From contig NC_133028.1 of the NCBI RefSeq assembly GCF_048771995.1, positions 6,445,501 through 6,509,500 on the forward strand: a stretch of 64,000 bases of DNA, in the 5' to 3' direction. A program made the position numbers and the translations under genes. This stretch comes from Taeniopygia guttata (lineage: Eukaryota; Chordata; Aves; Passeriformes; Estrildidae). The notes beneath the pieces were generated by a model that was not told the origin of the DNA, searched no databases, and worked only from the letters and a program-made list of their open reading frames with translations. Of the stretch, positions 28,801 to 42,200 are shown piece by piece; the first letter of the stretch is position 1; every line of letters starts with the position of its first letter.

Positions 28801-31099
28801 ACGATATTTTTCTTGAAATTCTGAAACCTGGAAATAAATAGAGTTATATCAAACTTCACATAATTACATTTATGCAAAGAAGTGATGGAAAAGAACTACT
28901 TCACAGTATGCAAAGTTTTCTGTCTTTTATAGGCAGTTAACATTATCTCTTTAAAATCCTCTTAAAAAAAATCCCAAACTAATCTAAGTTATTATCACTG
29001 ATAGACAAAGCCTTATAAAGTCAATTTAATCCAATATGACCTACAGTAGAGCTGGTAGATTTATTTCACTAAGGTTATATTTTAACACTATGTTCAATAA
29101 AAAGGTAAAGACATTAGAAAGCCAGCTTAGCTGCAGTGTTTCTTATTCATCAATGCTAAGCAAATACATAAAATTAATGGCAACATAAAAAGTAATCTGT
29201 CTTACTGGCAATTACAATATACCTTGTAAAAATACCCTGTTAATTAAAAAATAATTATACACATAATAACACACTGTCTGGTGATGTGTAAGCACTTCTT
29301 GTGTCCAAATGAGGATCATAAACCGTGACAAGTTAAAAGTAAAAATGACAAGGCAGGCAAGACAAGAGCTTGAGGAACAAATTACCATAGGTAGTAACTT
29401 CTAATAAATCTTTCTTCTCACATGTTAGAAAACTGCTAGAAAATCTGTAGGAATTGAGAAGACCAAGAAGAAACACTCTGAGAATATAAGCCCACAGAGG
29501 AGTAATAAATGCTTATTTTATTCTTTGTGGAAGAACCTGGGAGGTTCCCACTGAATACTCATCAAAGGATCAGGTGTGTCTTTGGAAGAACTGATGGAAG
29601 AAATATCCACTTAGAAAGTGATGGCTCTGAGATGTCTCTACTCACTCAGAAATGTTTTCTTGGGTCTAGGAGAAACCTGAATTTGTCAGTTTCAGTCAAA
29701 AAGTAAATCAGATCTTACCGGAGGTTTAAAATGGAATAGGGGACATCATCATTCCCCTTTAAAAAAATGCATGTTCCTATATCCCAAATCCGCTTAACAT
29801 CTGAGAGAGGACAGAGTAGGTATGAATACAGTTCAGATTACTCAGAGGTATGCAAGAACTTCAGTAAAAGAATGACCACACAGAATATGAATCTTCATGG
29901 CTGAGAAATAGTTGAAGAAGGGATGCATCTAAAACTAATGGGATGCAGACTAAAACTAATGATTAGCACAGACATAGTGCATGAGAATGGATACTTTTCC
30001 TCCAGAATCAAATTCAAGAGTTAGAAATGAAACTAACAGGTTAAAACCTGAAAAATTATGTAATCATCATGCAGAGAACAACCTGTGGACCTCCCTTTCA
30101 CAATATACAACAGATGCTAAAATTCAGGAAACAACCTGACAATTATGTGGGGGAAAATATTCACCAAAGCTTCTCAATGCAGACCAATCCGACTTTGAGA
30201 AACCCCTGTGCCACGAGTTGCTGAAAGCTGGGAGGCTCTTCTGAAGATATATCACTACACCCAGCTCTGCTCTCACGCTTTCCTAAGCACCCACCAAAGT
30301 GACAAGATATTAGACTAGATAAGAGATTAGCTAAATTGCTCTTACATCTTTTGATGCCGGGACAAGTTCTGAATATACCTCAATGCCTTCACTACACTTC
30401 AATATGTTCCCAACAGTTATCTCACACTACAGAAAACCCACTTCAGCCTTGAGAGATTGAGCCCTCTTTTTTCCTTCCTTTGGCACACTATGGAAGTTTG
30501 AATTCCCATGTGACTGGAGGTGTGCAGGTTCCCTGCTTTGGTTCAGTTTACAGAGTAACTGCTGATCCCGCTGTGAAAAAGTGTGTATGGAAGGACAGAG
30601 GAAGGGTTCATGTTTACCTTGTGTCCCTTCTGCATCTGAGGTGGAGCACTGCTCAGGAAAGGAGCCAAGCTCAACTTTATAAAAATCTGTGAAGCCTGGG
30701 CAGAGCAAATGTGAATCCATGACCATTGCTGGAGAAAACAGGTGATATTCCCTGGGTTATTTTCTGCTGGATCAGGAAGCTCACCCAAAGGTCAGCAGGT
30801 CCCAGCCCAAGGAGATGAGAACAGCCAACGAGGCTGCAGCTGGGCCCAGGGACAATGGACTGCTGGAGTGGTTGAAACTGCTGCTGAAATGCCCAGGAAG
30901 AGGGACAAGGACACAAAGACCCAAAGCCAAGCCAAAGGGAGTTTGTATGCACTCATTAACCCAGACAGCTACTGAAGGTCTTGACTGGAAACCAAGCCTG
31001 ATGAAAGGAATCCTATCTGGAATTCACAGAAAGCAGGAAGAAAATGACCTTGGAATAATTTACTGCATCTATCCTGAAAAAAAAAGAGGTGTGTTTTGA

Positions 31100-31135
<36 letters not shown>

Positions 31136-34100
31136 GAAGAGAGAGAGAGCACTGTCAGCTCAGGACTGTATCCAGCTCACTGTGTAACTTTTTATAGCTA
31201 TAATTAAGGCACACTATCTGGGCACATTTAAGCTTCTGGAAGATCAAATTTTTCACTGCATGGCATTGAAAGTGATTTTACACCATTAAAATAACCAGAC
31301 TAGTGGTCCTTAGAGAGAGTTTGAAAACATAAGCAGTGACCATAATGAATAATTTATGTCTCCTTAAGAACTCAGAAACTGTGGAATTAAGGAAATAAAG
31401 ATGGTAATGGGCATACATTCATTTTCAAGCATTCACTCATCCACTTTTCCCATTCACATAAAAATCAGGAGGAGTTGTTGATTATTTCATAGAGTAAAAA
31501 AGTTTTAAGGTAGATTCACCTGTGATATTTCTTTTGAATATTTCTTGCTTAACTCATCTATTGGCATGAACAGTGATTGAATATCAGGACTTGTCTATGA
31601 AGAAATGAAAATATACCAAGGTTAGCATTTTTATTAGCAAGTCATATTAAATAAATTCTTTTGTAAAGTATTTATTAAATTGACTGATGAATATAAATTT
31701 TAAAAATTTGATAGATTAGGGATGGATAATGCAAAAATTTAAAATAAACCTGGTTTTCTTTAATGGCCTTATCAACCATCTGGAAAGTGTTGGGATTTTG
31801 TTTAAATGTATTACCCACATATATACTTATTATGATTAAGATAGTACCAGTGTCCAGAGGACATTCAAGGAGGATGCTGTGGCCCCTGGAAGAGGCACTG
31901 CATTCACACCAAAAGCCACGTTTCTGGCAGCCCCTTTCCAGGCTTTATGGTTCCCACCATTCCCAGCTACATGGGATGCATCCTACAATCAGTTTTGTTT
32001 CTAAGTCCTTTTTAGAATAGTTCCAATACTGACTGGGATCCCTTTGTCTCTCCCTGCCCATTAGCCAGCAGAATATTATCCTAGAATAAGGAAAGAACCC
32101 TAAAGTAGTTGTTGAATTTTTAAAATATTTTATGACTTGTGTCTTCTAATCAGAGCTGTGCATGCTTTAGGAAAACTGTTTTTCCTTGCTTTCCCCAGCT
32201 ACTAATTTTTACAGAACTCACAGAAGGTAATTAATTGTATTTGAGACTCCCTTTGCAATTTTGAATTTGATTGATACCAGCCAAAGAGTCAAAAATTTCC
32301 AGCTGACAGATTGAGAAATGCAGACAGACAGCACAGGTAACCTACCTATGGTATTTTAGTAAAGAAAATAAAAACAAGACAATAATATTTGTCTTGAAAA
32401 CTTAAGATATTCATAAAAAATATATTCATCTTCTTTAAATGAAATGCATCCATTGGAACCAAGCTCTTGCAATCTACTTAGGGTTCTATCAAAGCAATGA
32501 CTTGGCTTAAGTACCTATCAGATTTGAAAAAAATAAAACCCAACCAGCTTCATGCTGATATAAAAAATCTTTCAAATAAAGATTTATGTAACACTGTTTA
32601 TATCTTATCTGCTGCATGGAGGAGTAGCAGATGTTGCTATGATATTCTGAAATACTGAACAGCCAGATTCTGATTTATCATAACACTTAACCATCCTCTG
32701 GAGAAAAACAAGTGGGGATCATGAGACACAGAAGGAAGACATAAAGGTGACAAGAATGCATTACTGTAAAGATGAGAATATTTAATGTGTACATGTTGAT
32801 TACCCCAACATACAATTTAATTAGGAGTTCTAACACATTTAAAGGACCTCCTCTCATTGGGAATTCCTCCATAGCATCAAGCTCATAAAGCTTATCGTGT
32901 ACATTTCCACTCAGGTTCCTGAATTACAGAGCCATGACTTTTTTATATGCATCTTTAATTATCATTCCAATCATTTTATCTGTTCTTAATCAAGGATAAG
33001 CAATCATCATTAATGTCTTTTTAAAAGAATATGGTAATTTGCTTCCTTCCAGCCCTCCAGAGCAGTGGCAGTTCTAATGAAACATCTAATATTTTTGTTA
33101 GTATCCCAATCATTGCATTTGTAAATTCCTTCTGTGCTTTTGAAGTAAATTACCAAGTTCTGATGAAATGGTGCAATTTAAGACTGATATAACTTAAAAC
33201 TTAACATTGTTTTGAGTAAGGTGTTGAACAAGATGACCTCCAGAGGTCCTCGACAACTTAAATTATTCTTTGACTGAAATTAATAACAACATTTGCAGCA
33301 ACAATACATCGATCTTCAAAGCATATTAAAATATGCCCTTTAGAATTTTTATTAAGGGCTTTTTTATTTTTTTCATATTTGATTACTGTGTGCATTCTTC
33401 CTTTGTATTATAATTGCATTTTGTTGTTTTGTTGCAATTTTTTAAGTGACATTGTCTTCTTCAATGTGCAAGATTCCTACGAGGCCTTCATGTTTAGCTG
33501 TATTGAGTTTTAGAAAATGTTTTTAGTGTTTTTCTTTTATCCTTACAAAGCATTGTCTTTTACAAAAATATTAATGTTTTCACAAATTTATGGAATCAGC
33601 TAAAGAGAAGATTGCTCCTGGGAGAAATGCAAAATTAAAGATGCCTAATGATTAATCTAGAAAGGGAATTAAAAGCTCTTAATTCTCCAGTGAATAACAA
33701 AAATTCCCAACAATATTTCAAACCCTTTCTTAATCACACAGCCACAAGGAAAATAGTTAAGCTTAAGAGAAACCAGAAAAAAAAAAAACAAACTAATCCA
33801 CTTGAAAACACTGCTGAGCTATAATGCAGGTTTTCAATTCAGTCCATTACATGAAATAATTCATTACAGTTCATTTTCTGTGATGTACAAATGCCAAAAT
33901 CAATAAACATTTTCCCCCATTTTGAAAGTAGCCACTGATGTTACGCAGTAACCAGCCATATTTCTTGTAAAGTTTAGAATTATTTACAGTCTAGCAGTAC
34001 CCCAAAACCTCATAGGCTTTAATTCAAAGGAATATTTACAACAAAAAGCAGACCTGTCTAGCGCCTAAGTATCTTAGTTTAGCAACCTAATATCAGTAAG

Positions 34101-35916
34101 TATTCATGCACAGTTGGCAAAAACAAAAAAGGAAGCATTTTTTAATTCAAAAAGTTTAGCTGTTAGGCAAACTACAGATTAATGTAATGCAACAAAACTA
34201 AAGCTTAATTTACCTCTTTGGAAAGGACTAAGGTACGACAAGCCCTCCTACAGACCAAACATTCATCTTTTTTGCCTGTAAGGTAATGACACGTTTAAAA
34301 TATAGATCAAACTGAATATCTATTGAATACATTGTAAATGGAATGTGGTGCCTAAACATCTGGAGCTTGTGGAAGAAATCTGCAGGTTACACAAGAAATA
34401 TGAATAAACATGAATAAAGAATTTGATTATATAACCATTACATAGAGTTGTGCAGGAAAAAATGTGTGTAAATGTCATCAGGTCTTACTCCTGTTAATAA
34501 GCATTCATGTAAATGTAAATGATTTTATGAATATCATTAGTGTCACAGAATGCAGGTGACTTTTAGTTACCTTGATTTAAATAGGACTACTTGCCTGGTT
34601 TAATTAAATGTATGCTTAAGTACACTAATGACTTACAGTCAATCTGATATATGGCTTTTTAGACTGGGGCACAGTTGGGTTGTCCCAACAAAATATATGA
34701 AACCCAATGTCAAGAAATTAGTAATTTTGCCTTGTGAATTCCTCCAATAAGAGATCAATAAAATCACTTTTAAAACATTATGACTTTTAAACTCTTTATC
34801 TGCAAACATATTAGAAAATATCCATAGCAAATGCACATTATTTCAATATTTAGAATTGGTAATTGTACTAGCCACTGCCTTTTTGAAGATTCTATCAACA
34901 TCTTTAAATACATTTTAAACCTTGGATTGCCATTACTCCTGAATTCACAGCAGAAAGATACATAATCTCTCACATATTTTTCTGCCAAACAATATTAAGA
35001 GAGGAGAGATGTTGTTGATGTTCTAAGAGCCTGCAAGCTGCAGAGTCTGCATTTTATGATCCTCTACCCTCAACTGCAACCCTGTGAAAACATCTAGTCA
35101 AAAGTTTTTAGTACTGAAATACAGACTGATCATTTCTTCTGTGTGCCCTTACAAAAACCAGGGCATGTAGCATGATGTGAAAAAGCAAAACCTTGATATT
35201 TGTCTGCTGCATTTTTTTTTTTTCTTTTTAAAAGCAACTTTATTATTCCTCTGTCTTTCCCACATATCTTTGTCCAAGAACACCACTGGAATCCCAGAAT
35301 ACGACTCTGGAGCTCTACATAACACAAGAGCTTCAAAACATCCCCTCCAATCTTCCCTCATGCTGCTGAAAGTCATCAGGAACAACACTGAGCCTCAAAA
35401 CTTATAAAAACTACTTCCAAAACCTATCCTAAACAAATCCTACGTTTTTTCAATTTTTCTTTCACTAAGGAAGAACTATTATTTTTCCCAAATTTGCCAG
35501 AACAAAGGCCATCTATTTGTGGATTTTTTTAAACAAAATTATGGCTCGTAAGCATCCAGAATGCGGTTTTATTAAAGCTCCATTCTGTTTGCCCTCAAAG
35601 CCACATCCACCTGGAGGTGGGCACAGGCGAGTTATACTGTTTAAAGCGAATTAACAGCAAGGACTGGAAAGGTTTATCAGTAACATTCGAAGAAGTGCTC
35701 AGGGCTTTATTTTTTTTCCACAGCGGGTGAGAAACACCAAGGTTTGAGGTGGATATGCGCACGCCAGCACAGCGGCCCCGCCGGGCGCGCCCCAGCGCCA
35801 TTACCTTTCTGCAGGCAAACCTCACAGAAAACGTGGCCGCAGTTGGTGAGGCAGAACCGCGGCGTGGGGTTGCGGGGCTCGCACAGGCAGGAGTTGCAGA
35901 ACACAGACGAGGCCAT
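19816..35916 (-). CDS. RNF212: RNF212, RING-type SUMO-ligase-like meiotic crossover factor (spliced)
   Basis: RNF212 is a RING protein that marks and stabilises recombination intermediates on the synaptonemal complex so that they become crossovers. It is thought to act through SUMO. Coding exons, in transcript order: 35805-35916, 34214-34275, 31520-31594, 28771-28827, 26841-26899, (25402-25457, unresolved), 24397-24442, 23606-23669, 21988-22060, 21075-21265, 19816-19853. Without the unresolved exon they give one open frame of 258 residues. The start MASSVFCNSC parallels human MANWVFCNRC. The RING has Cys7, Cys10, Cys26, His28, Cys31, Cys34, Cys43 and Cys46. A coiled coil covers about residues 70-121 (EFQEKYRKRLLKYHKQK, then IAKLEESLNK). 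The tail is rich in Ser and Pro, with PPQDGRMG and ITISGLLQRQ as family-like motifs. All introns are GT-AG except the last, which appears to be GC-AG. RNF212B is less likely because the N-terminus and the MEVD..PSP block match RNF212. I did not find the exon that should follow 25402-25457. Confidence 0.9.
20495..20625 (+). mobile_element. Degraded CR1 LINE tail
   Basis: TACATGATCTTATCTAG followed by CAATTCTATGATTCTGTGA resembles the CR1 3' end in sense direction. The middle diverges, so the left border is uncertain. Confidence 0.55.
21075..21265 (-). CDS. RNF212: RNF212 penultimate coding exon with GC donor
   Basis: This 191-bp exon encodes the Ser/Pro/Gln-rich tail, including SSSGSQSSQRGSW and the RQPITISGLLQRQQ motif. 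The acceptor is TTAACAG. At the 3' edge the sequence is AAG followed by GCAAGT, a good match to the minor GC-AG donor class. Splicing there joins in frame to 19816-19853 (GSTNLGGRSAER and stop). If no splice occurs, the frame reads on for 13 more codons to a stop near 21037, which would be an alternative C-terminus. Confidence 0.7.
25402..25457 (-). CDS. RNF212: RNF212 alternative or orphan coding exon (56 bp)
   Basis: The segment is flanked by a good acceptor (CCCTTTAG) and a perfect donor (GTAAGA). It reads MKPPEKTPPFSSMSRNLS in the frame set by the previous exon. This resembles the human stretch after LQS (MRSSQQTAFSTIKSSVS, recalled from memory). At 56 bp it does not splice in frame to the next exon I found (24397-24442); the joined frame meets a stop. 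Skipping it restores the frame. Either a small exon of length 3n+1 lies in 24.44-25.40 kb and I missed it, or the exon is used in a different isoform or is decaying. Confidence 0.55.
31101..31133. repeat. Poly(A) tract, 33 bases, in an RNF212 intron
   Basis: An uninterrupted A run on the plus strand, inside the RNF212 intron between 28827 and 31520. The 600 bases to its left are richer in GC than the surrounding intron, so a retroposed transcript is possible (see findings). Confidence 0.95.
33212..33285 (+). mobile_element. CR1 LINE tail fragment in an RNF212 intron
   Basis: AACAAGATGACCTCCAGAGG, then TCCTCGACAACTTAAATTAT, match the last bases of CR1 in sense direction. It sits in an RNF212 intron, opposite to the gene's direction of transcription. 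Confidence 0.6.
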
Positions 35917-36275
35917 GGGGCAGCGGGGCAGGACGGCTCCGTGGAGGCCCGGGGCTGGGGCAGAGCCGCTCCCCTCAGGCCGAGCCCCGCGGGCGCGCCC
36001 CCGCCATGTCCCGCCCGCTGAGGCGGCCCTGAGGGCGGCGCGGCCCGCGCCTCTTCCACCGCGGGGCTTCGGGGCGGCACAGCTTGGTCCGCACACGCCC
36101 CCCGATAAAATTTGGTTTTTCTAGCTTCTCGCTATCGAATTGGAGCGGTATCGACACAGACGGTGTTGTGAGGGATTCCCTGTCCCGTCCCCAAAACGTG
36201 GGAAATAGAACTGCACCCACAGGGCTCCGGGCAGGGGCTTCAGAAGGAGCCCCGCCCTCCTCACTCGTCCCGGTC
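35745..36275. promoter_or_regulatory. CpG island over the RNF212 first exon
   Basis: This is the only strongly GC- and CpG-rich block in an otherwise AT-rich window. It covers RNF212 coding exon 1 and about 350 bases upstream, and is the likely promoter. The long open frames here on both strands are a by-product of the GC content; only the RNF212 frame has family support. The transcription start cannot be placed by eye. Confidence 0.75.
35805..35916 (-). CDS. RNF212: RNF212 first coding exon (start codon and most of the RING)
   Basis: This exon encodes residues 1-37 plus the first base of codon 38. It holds six of the eight zinc ligands: C7, C10, C26, H28, C31 and C34. It ends in a GTAATG donor and joins 34214-34275, where GKKDECLVCRRAC supplies the last two ligands. 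I chose the ATG at 35916 because it aligns with the mammalian start. The frame is open further upstream, but that part is GC-rich CpG-island sequence with no family resemblance. Confidence 0.9.
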
Positions 36276-37350
36276 AGCGTTTGGGGATGTTATCAATGGA
36301 AATTTGTGCAGACAAATTAAAATAAAAAATAAAATATTAATTTTGCAATCAAATTCTATCTAGCCAGCCACAAGGAAAGAACAGTGCTAAACCCACGGTC
36401 AGCGCGAAGTGTGCAACAAAAAACTCAACCTCAGCAATGGTTTTTCTCTATGCCTGCACACCTCTGTCCTAGCACAAGCAGTTTTTATAAGAAAAATTCC
36501 ACCTAAAGCCAAGATTTCAGCAGTCAGTCTTTTTATCCATTCAAAGTCTATGAGTTAATAAAATTTTCTTTTTTAATAATAAAGAAGAACAATTCAGTGT
36601 CTAGAGTTATTAAATCCCTTAATGAAATTTACGGGAACACTACATTCACATGTATCTGCCCGAAAATTTCCATGATATCCATCTCAAGTTATTTACGCAA
36701 TGATCAGCACCTGGGCGTCCCCATATCTCTCCAGACATAATCCATCTCCTAACCAAGCCACATCCTTTTACTTGTAAATCAAGTTTCAGCATACACCAAG
36801 TTTTACCTGCGAAGGTAGGGGATAAACTCCTAATACAAACGTATATACTCTAACAAATATCATATCTATCATACTAGAAATAGCGCAAATTATATATACT
36901 ACACACAACAGGGAGAATTGAAAAAGCAACAAACAAAAAACAAAAACAAACAAAAAACCCAGAGAAAATAATTGTGGATTTCACTATTTTAAATTCAAAA
37001 ATCCAGGAAGTTTGTTCATTTGCTATCACAGGTTTGCTGTGACATCTTCTGTTGTGGAAAAAGAGCAAAACAAGGAGATTCGCTGTTCATTTCTTAGAAA
37101 AAAAAAAAATCCCTATTGCTTGCTAGTGTCCCGTGATTAAAATTTTAGGCAGAAAGTCCCCTACAGACTTAGTTACAGTGCAGGCTGTAGCTTTGGGTGT
37201 GACAGAGCCACAAACTGCAGAGGAAGCTTTTAACTTCACAAAGGCTTCTGCCCCCGAAGTGTTTCCCAAAAGAGCTGTGAGTCAGCTTCTGCTTTATGGA
37301 GTTAATTAAAAATCTTGAAGAATACAGAAAACATTTCCTAAAAGCAAAGA

Positions 37351-37396
37351 TGATGATGATATGATGAAGATGATTATTATTAATAATAATAATAGT
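37351..37396. repeat. GAT/ATT trinucleotide repeat
   Basis: GATGATGATGATATGATGAA passes into TTATTATTAATAATAATAAT, a compound trinucleotide microsatellite. Confidence 0.9.
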
Positions 37397-38050
37397 ACCA
37401 TTAGTACTAGTAAAGAATTAAGCAATCACAAGTTACATTCAAGACGCCCAAGTCTCAGTGCTGAGTCTATACTCTGAGTATAGACCTAATTAATATGGTG
37501 AAACAGGATCAGCTCTTTTATGAATTCTAAAATGTTGCTTCTCCTGGATTACCAGCTGGAGTGTATTGCAAGTGAAATGAGTTATGTTTGTCACTGGGAT
37601 GTGGTTAGAAGCCTTACACTAAATATCAGCTAAAGGCTGAACCACAACCTTGTCACAACATTTTATTACTTCTTGGACTTCATATACCATATGGTTTTAA
37701 CACATATTTCCTTCTTACCCACCACCAAAGATGTTATTATAGGACATGTTGTGAGTGAGTGCTCTATAGAAGTTAATTTAATAACACTTACTTACTGGTC
37801 AATCCAAGTAGCACCTCTGAAGTATCCGAATTTTTAAATATAGGACACAATGCAGTGAGTAGCTTTATGAGATTTTATTTGGATTGATTTGGTCTCTGGA
37901 ATATTGCTTTTTTGTCTCTTCTTTGTATCAATTTTAATGATTCTCACATACTACCAGCTGTATTTTAATTCCCATGCTGGAAATATAAGTAGACTTAAAG
38001 GAAAATGTCATTTCCTTGCTAAAGAAAACAACAGGTGGGAAAATAGAAAA

Positions 38051-38067
38051 AAGAAAGAAAGAAAGCA
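38051..38067. repeat. (GAAA)n short microsatellite
   Basis: About four GAAA units in a purine-rich stretch. Confidence 0.8.
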
Positions 38068-39249
38068 GTGCCTTTCGAACAATAATTGGTCTACAGATAC
38101 TTCACCTTTCACTACCTTTTAAACTAGCAAAAGGTCTAAAAAGATAGGTAGGAAAACAAAAAACAGTATTCTGCTATCACAGTGCTCTAGAAGCTTCTAC
38201 TTCCATGTTTTTATATGTAATCACTTCCAACTCCTTCCTACTACTACTACTGTTTTGTCAAGCTAATTTGACTTGTCATTGTATGATACTGTAGTTACAC
38301 TGCTATTTGTACATAAACTAGTTATATTAGGGCATAAAGATATATGCAACCAAGCTGCAATAAGTAAAATGGAAAATTAAGTCAAAAACTGGTAATTTCT
38401 GTAGGCAGTCATATTAAAGTTGCTAAATAATTAAAATTTTTAAAATTCTCAACACAGAAACATTTAGTGCAGGAATGAATTAAAATAAAATTGGCATTGT
38501 TTACCAAGAAAGCTATAATTTAGGTTACTTTGGCATACTTCATAAAGACTATAATTTACATAAACAGCAGTGGGAGGCATCTGATCATCATCAATTTTAT
38601 AGCCTAATGTTAAGGGCTTTTCTGGAAGAAAAAGTAAGTATAATTCCAAATTGCTTGTCTGGGTCTCTCTCTTCCATGATAATTGCTGCCACCACTGATC
38701 AGTTCAAACTCTGAATATTTTACAAGAAAGCATTCACAATTATATTTAGGTGTTACACATATATAGATTGAGTTGAAGACACTCTCACCCAATTAAACAC
38801 CACAGGGGATGTAATTATTTCTCTGTTTACTATCTGAATCCTAGTCAGCCTGAAGTGCTGAACTGTTCATGGTAGTGCCAAATAAGATTACTCAGCAAGC
38901 AGAGTAATTTAAAATCTTAAGAAACTTTAGTTTAGATTTGTATTTTAGATTTAACCTAAATTAAATGTTCATTAAGTTCTGAACTTAAATGCTGCCTTAG
39001 TCACTGACTCTTCTATATTTAGCTTTACATCTGTAGATGGGGGAAAAATAGTAAAATATGGAATTCAAAGAGCAAAATGTGAGGGGATGCTAGAGGTTGT
39101 GACCTAGCTGGAGAAACCAGAGTTAGAACAGAAAATGAGAGAAGGTTGAGAGTTCTATACAAGCAATTTTCTCATAGGTGCAGGGTTTCTTTAGATGTTC
39201 AGTGTTACATGGTGTGCAATTTTTTAATCTCTGCATTGATTTTATGAAC

Positions 39250-42200
39250 TTAAACAAGCTTCTTAGATATAAAGAAATCTCTGAGAGATTTGATTTGCCA
39301 AATTCCAACAGAGATAAGGATTAGTGTTTGTACTATAGCCCACCACAAAATATTGCTGTTGGTTTCTTCGCTTGTTTTCCGAAATTTTTCTTCACGCTCC
39401 TAGAGAATAAAGGAAAAGCAAAATTATTACCTTTTGGCATCTGTATGTTTCATGGTAAATAGAAAGGCATCCTTCTTCTGCATAATGGTGAACAAAAAAC
39501 ATTTTTCCATGTGGATAAAAATGAAGGTTTTTACTTATCTGTATGGTGGATATCTTCACAAATCAAAACTGAGAAGAAGGCACACTGCATCCTGAAGCAG
39601 CAAGGTAAACTGAGCTTGCCCTTCCCAGAACTTCACAGAAGATGTATTGTGCCAAACATGTTCCATCAGTACAGATTTTAACCTGTTTAGGTTTACAGTC
39701 ACTTCCATGTTGCTGTCAAGAGCCCTTTCACAGCCAAATTTCTGCTTTTAGGTTACTAGTTGATACATTTCAAACACAGTCTGTGTGCATATAGAAAGGT
39801 GACTGGGTGTACACTTGTTTGAAGAAGGGATATATAAATACACACTTCATGGTGATATATAAATAGACACTCAGTCATTTCCTTCCCCACTCAATAGAGT
39901 TGTGCAGTCAGGGCAATGTGGAAACAGCAGCATCACACACAATGGTACCTGCCACCTGCTGGGCTGAGTCTGACAAAGAAAACTCTGGAAAGTTGGAAAA
40001 TGCTACTTTAAAATAACACCTATTACTGCAAGCATGAGTACATGGTGATTAATTAGTTTTATGTAATCACTTAAAAATATTTTGTAAGGTAATGGAGACT
40101 ATTTTGGTTAAATATCTATTGATTTTTTTAATGAGTTAGTTAAAAGCACCACTGCAATTGGATAACAAACCTCATAATACTTTATAAATCAATAAGCCTA
40201 CGTACAATATTTTTAACATTTACATTTTGGGACATACATACTCTTTCATAATCTTGTTCTCTGGTTACATGATGAATTTGCTCAATTAGATGCTCTAGTC
40301 TGATATTAACTTCATTCACTTTGTCTTTGGCTTGAATAGCAGATTCATCCAAAAAATGTTCTCCAACTCTGATGTCCAAGTGGATACGCTACAAAAGGAA
40401 AAAAATGTTCTCATTACTGTATCTTCTCCTTTTTCAAAGCTCCTTAGAATAAAAACAATGGATAATTTCCCCTTAAGATCAATTGCTTATAAAAATTCCT
40501 CCTAAATTTTGAATCAGGTGGAAAATTTGAAGGGTTTCTTAATTTTATTTTTAAATTAGTTTTACAAATTTAAAATCTTCACTAATGTTAGGACATTATT
40601 TTATGCTAGTATTGATTCAATTACCATTAAAATGTTGCCTTTGTCCAAAATAGTTTAAAAAAAAATGTACTGCTCATTAGAATTCACATTTCATCCTGAT
40701 ACTGCAGAAATTACTATCTTTAATAGTACTGTTGGAGGCTTTTTACAAATGCACTTCTAGGTTCCCTCACATAACTGTTTTCTTCACATTACTTATCCAG
40801 GCTTTTTTATGATCTATAGCAAAAATGCCTCAAGCCAGCTAAGCAATAGAACCATAGAAAGAAGAGAGAAGAATGGAACTTGCAATGTTACTCAATTTAT
40901 TTTGGCATGCATGAAAAAGTCTACTAAAACTAGTAGGAGAAACTGCTCCTAGAAGCCAATTAGTACCTAAGAGAAAATAAAAATATTTTAGCCAAAAAAA
41001 TAATCTTCAAAACCCTAGAAATTGATATTGCCATAGTAGAAGTTAGGTCTGCTCAGAGATCAGCCACAAATGAAGAATATATTTTCTTTCAGTTGTCTTG
41101 AAGTTACCTGTGTAGGTAGAAATCCATCTCACAACCTTGTGGTCCATTATTTATTTTGTTTGAAAGAGTTCAGATAAGCATACGGTTCTTACAAAGAACA
41201 GTTAAAGATTTGTCTTCACTAAAGGATGTTTTTCCTTTTGTGATTTTTATTCCTCCAGATATACTTAAAAAGGACAATAGTTTTCTTTTTTATTTGTGTT
41301 CTGAGACAAACAGCATTATATAATATTTGTGATATTAATGTTCTCCTTCTCTGCATCTCTTGGGTTCTTTTTTATAGGATGGTCAGAACTCCACATTGTG
41401 CCTGTATCATGTAAAATAATGTTGCTATACCCCCATCTATACCAGATAAAAATCACCTGCACATCCTCAGAATGACATTAATGGTGCATAGTTAACTGTG
41501 TCCAACACAAGCTTTATCCCCCTTACTCTCTCTAGTTGATAAGCTCCACATTTTTTTTATTATTAGACCTAATTACTTTTGCCATGTATATGATTAAATT
41601 TCCATTAATTTCTATCAATCAGCCTGTAAGAACACCTTGTTATTCCAGTGTAATAATCTTACTCCAGTATTGTTATTTCTGTGTTATCTACATGTTTCTG
41701 AAGTGCACAGCTAGGATGAGATTTAGCTTACCTTAACTCATTTAGAAGATGTATATATTTAGCTGGTTATTTTATGCTTTTGCTGTCAGCTGAAGAGAAA
41801 AAGCCCCAAACCACTCTAGAGAGTAATTCTCTCCTGGTTTTGGGAAGCAACAAATAGATAAAATTTCAAAACAGTAATTACAAATTTTTTGTTGCAATCA
41901 GTAGAGCCATGCTATCATCTCTGATGGCTTTTTACCCCCCAACAAAATCTGCATTAAAACCAACTTTGCTGGGAGTAGACAATAACAAGTATGCTGACAT
42001 ATTCTTCATTTGAATATCTTTCAAAAACTTAAATGTTACATTTATTGCCAACAAAATGTTGGCAATCAAATCTAAGTTAATGAATACATGGAATTATGTC
42101 AAGTGCTTGTGTTAGTCAATCTTGCGTATTTGTCTTTTCGATCCAAATTAGCTGTTCTTATTGATCAGAGTCTTTCACTCTGATTCAAAGAACAAACTTT

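Larger units (their letters stand above)
36276..39249. other. Intergenic between RNF212 and TMED11
   Basis: AT-rich with simple repeats. The TMED11 3' untranslated region must occupy part of the right end. Nothing else was recognised. Confidence 0.6.

Noticed and set aside
35744-36320. Long open frames on both strands in the CpG island
   Set aside because: GC-rich sequence lacks stop codons by composition; only the RNF212 frame shows family motifs.
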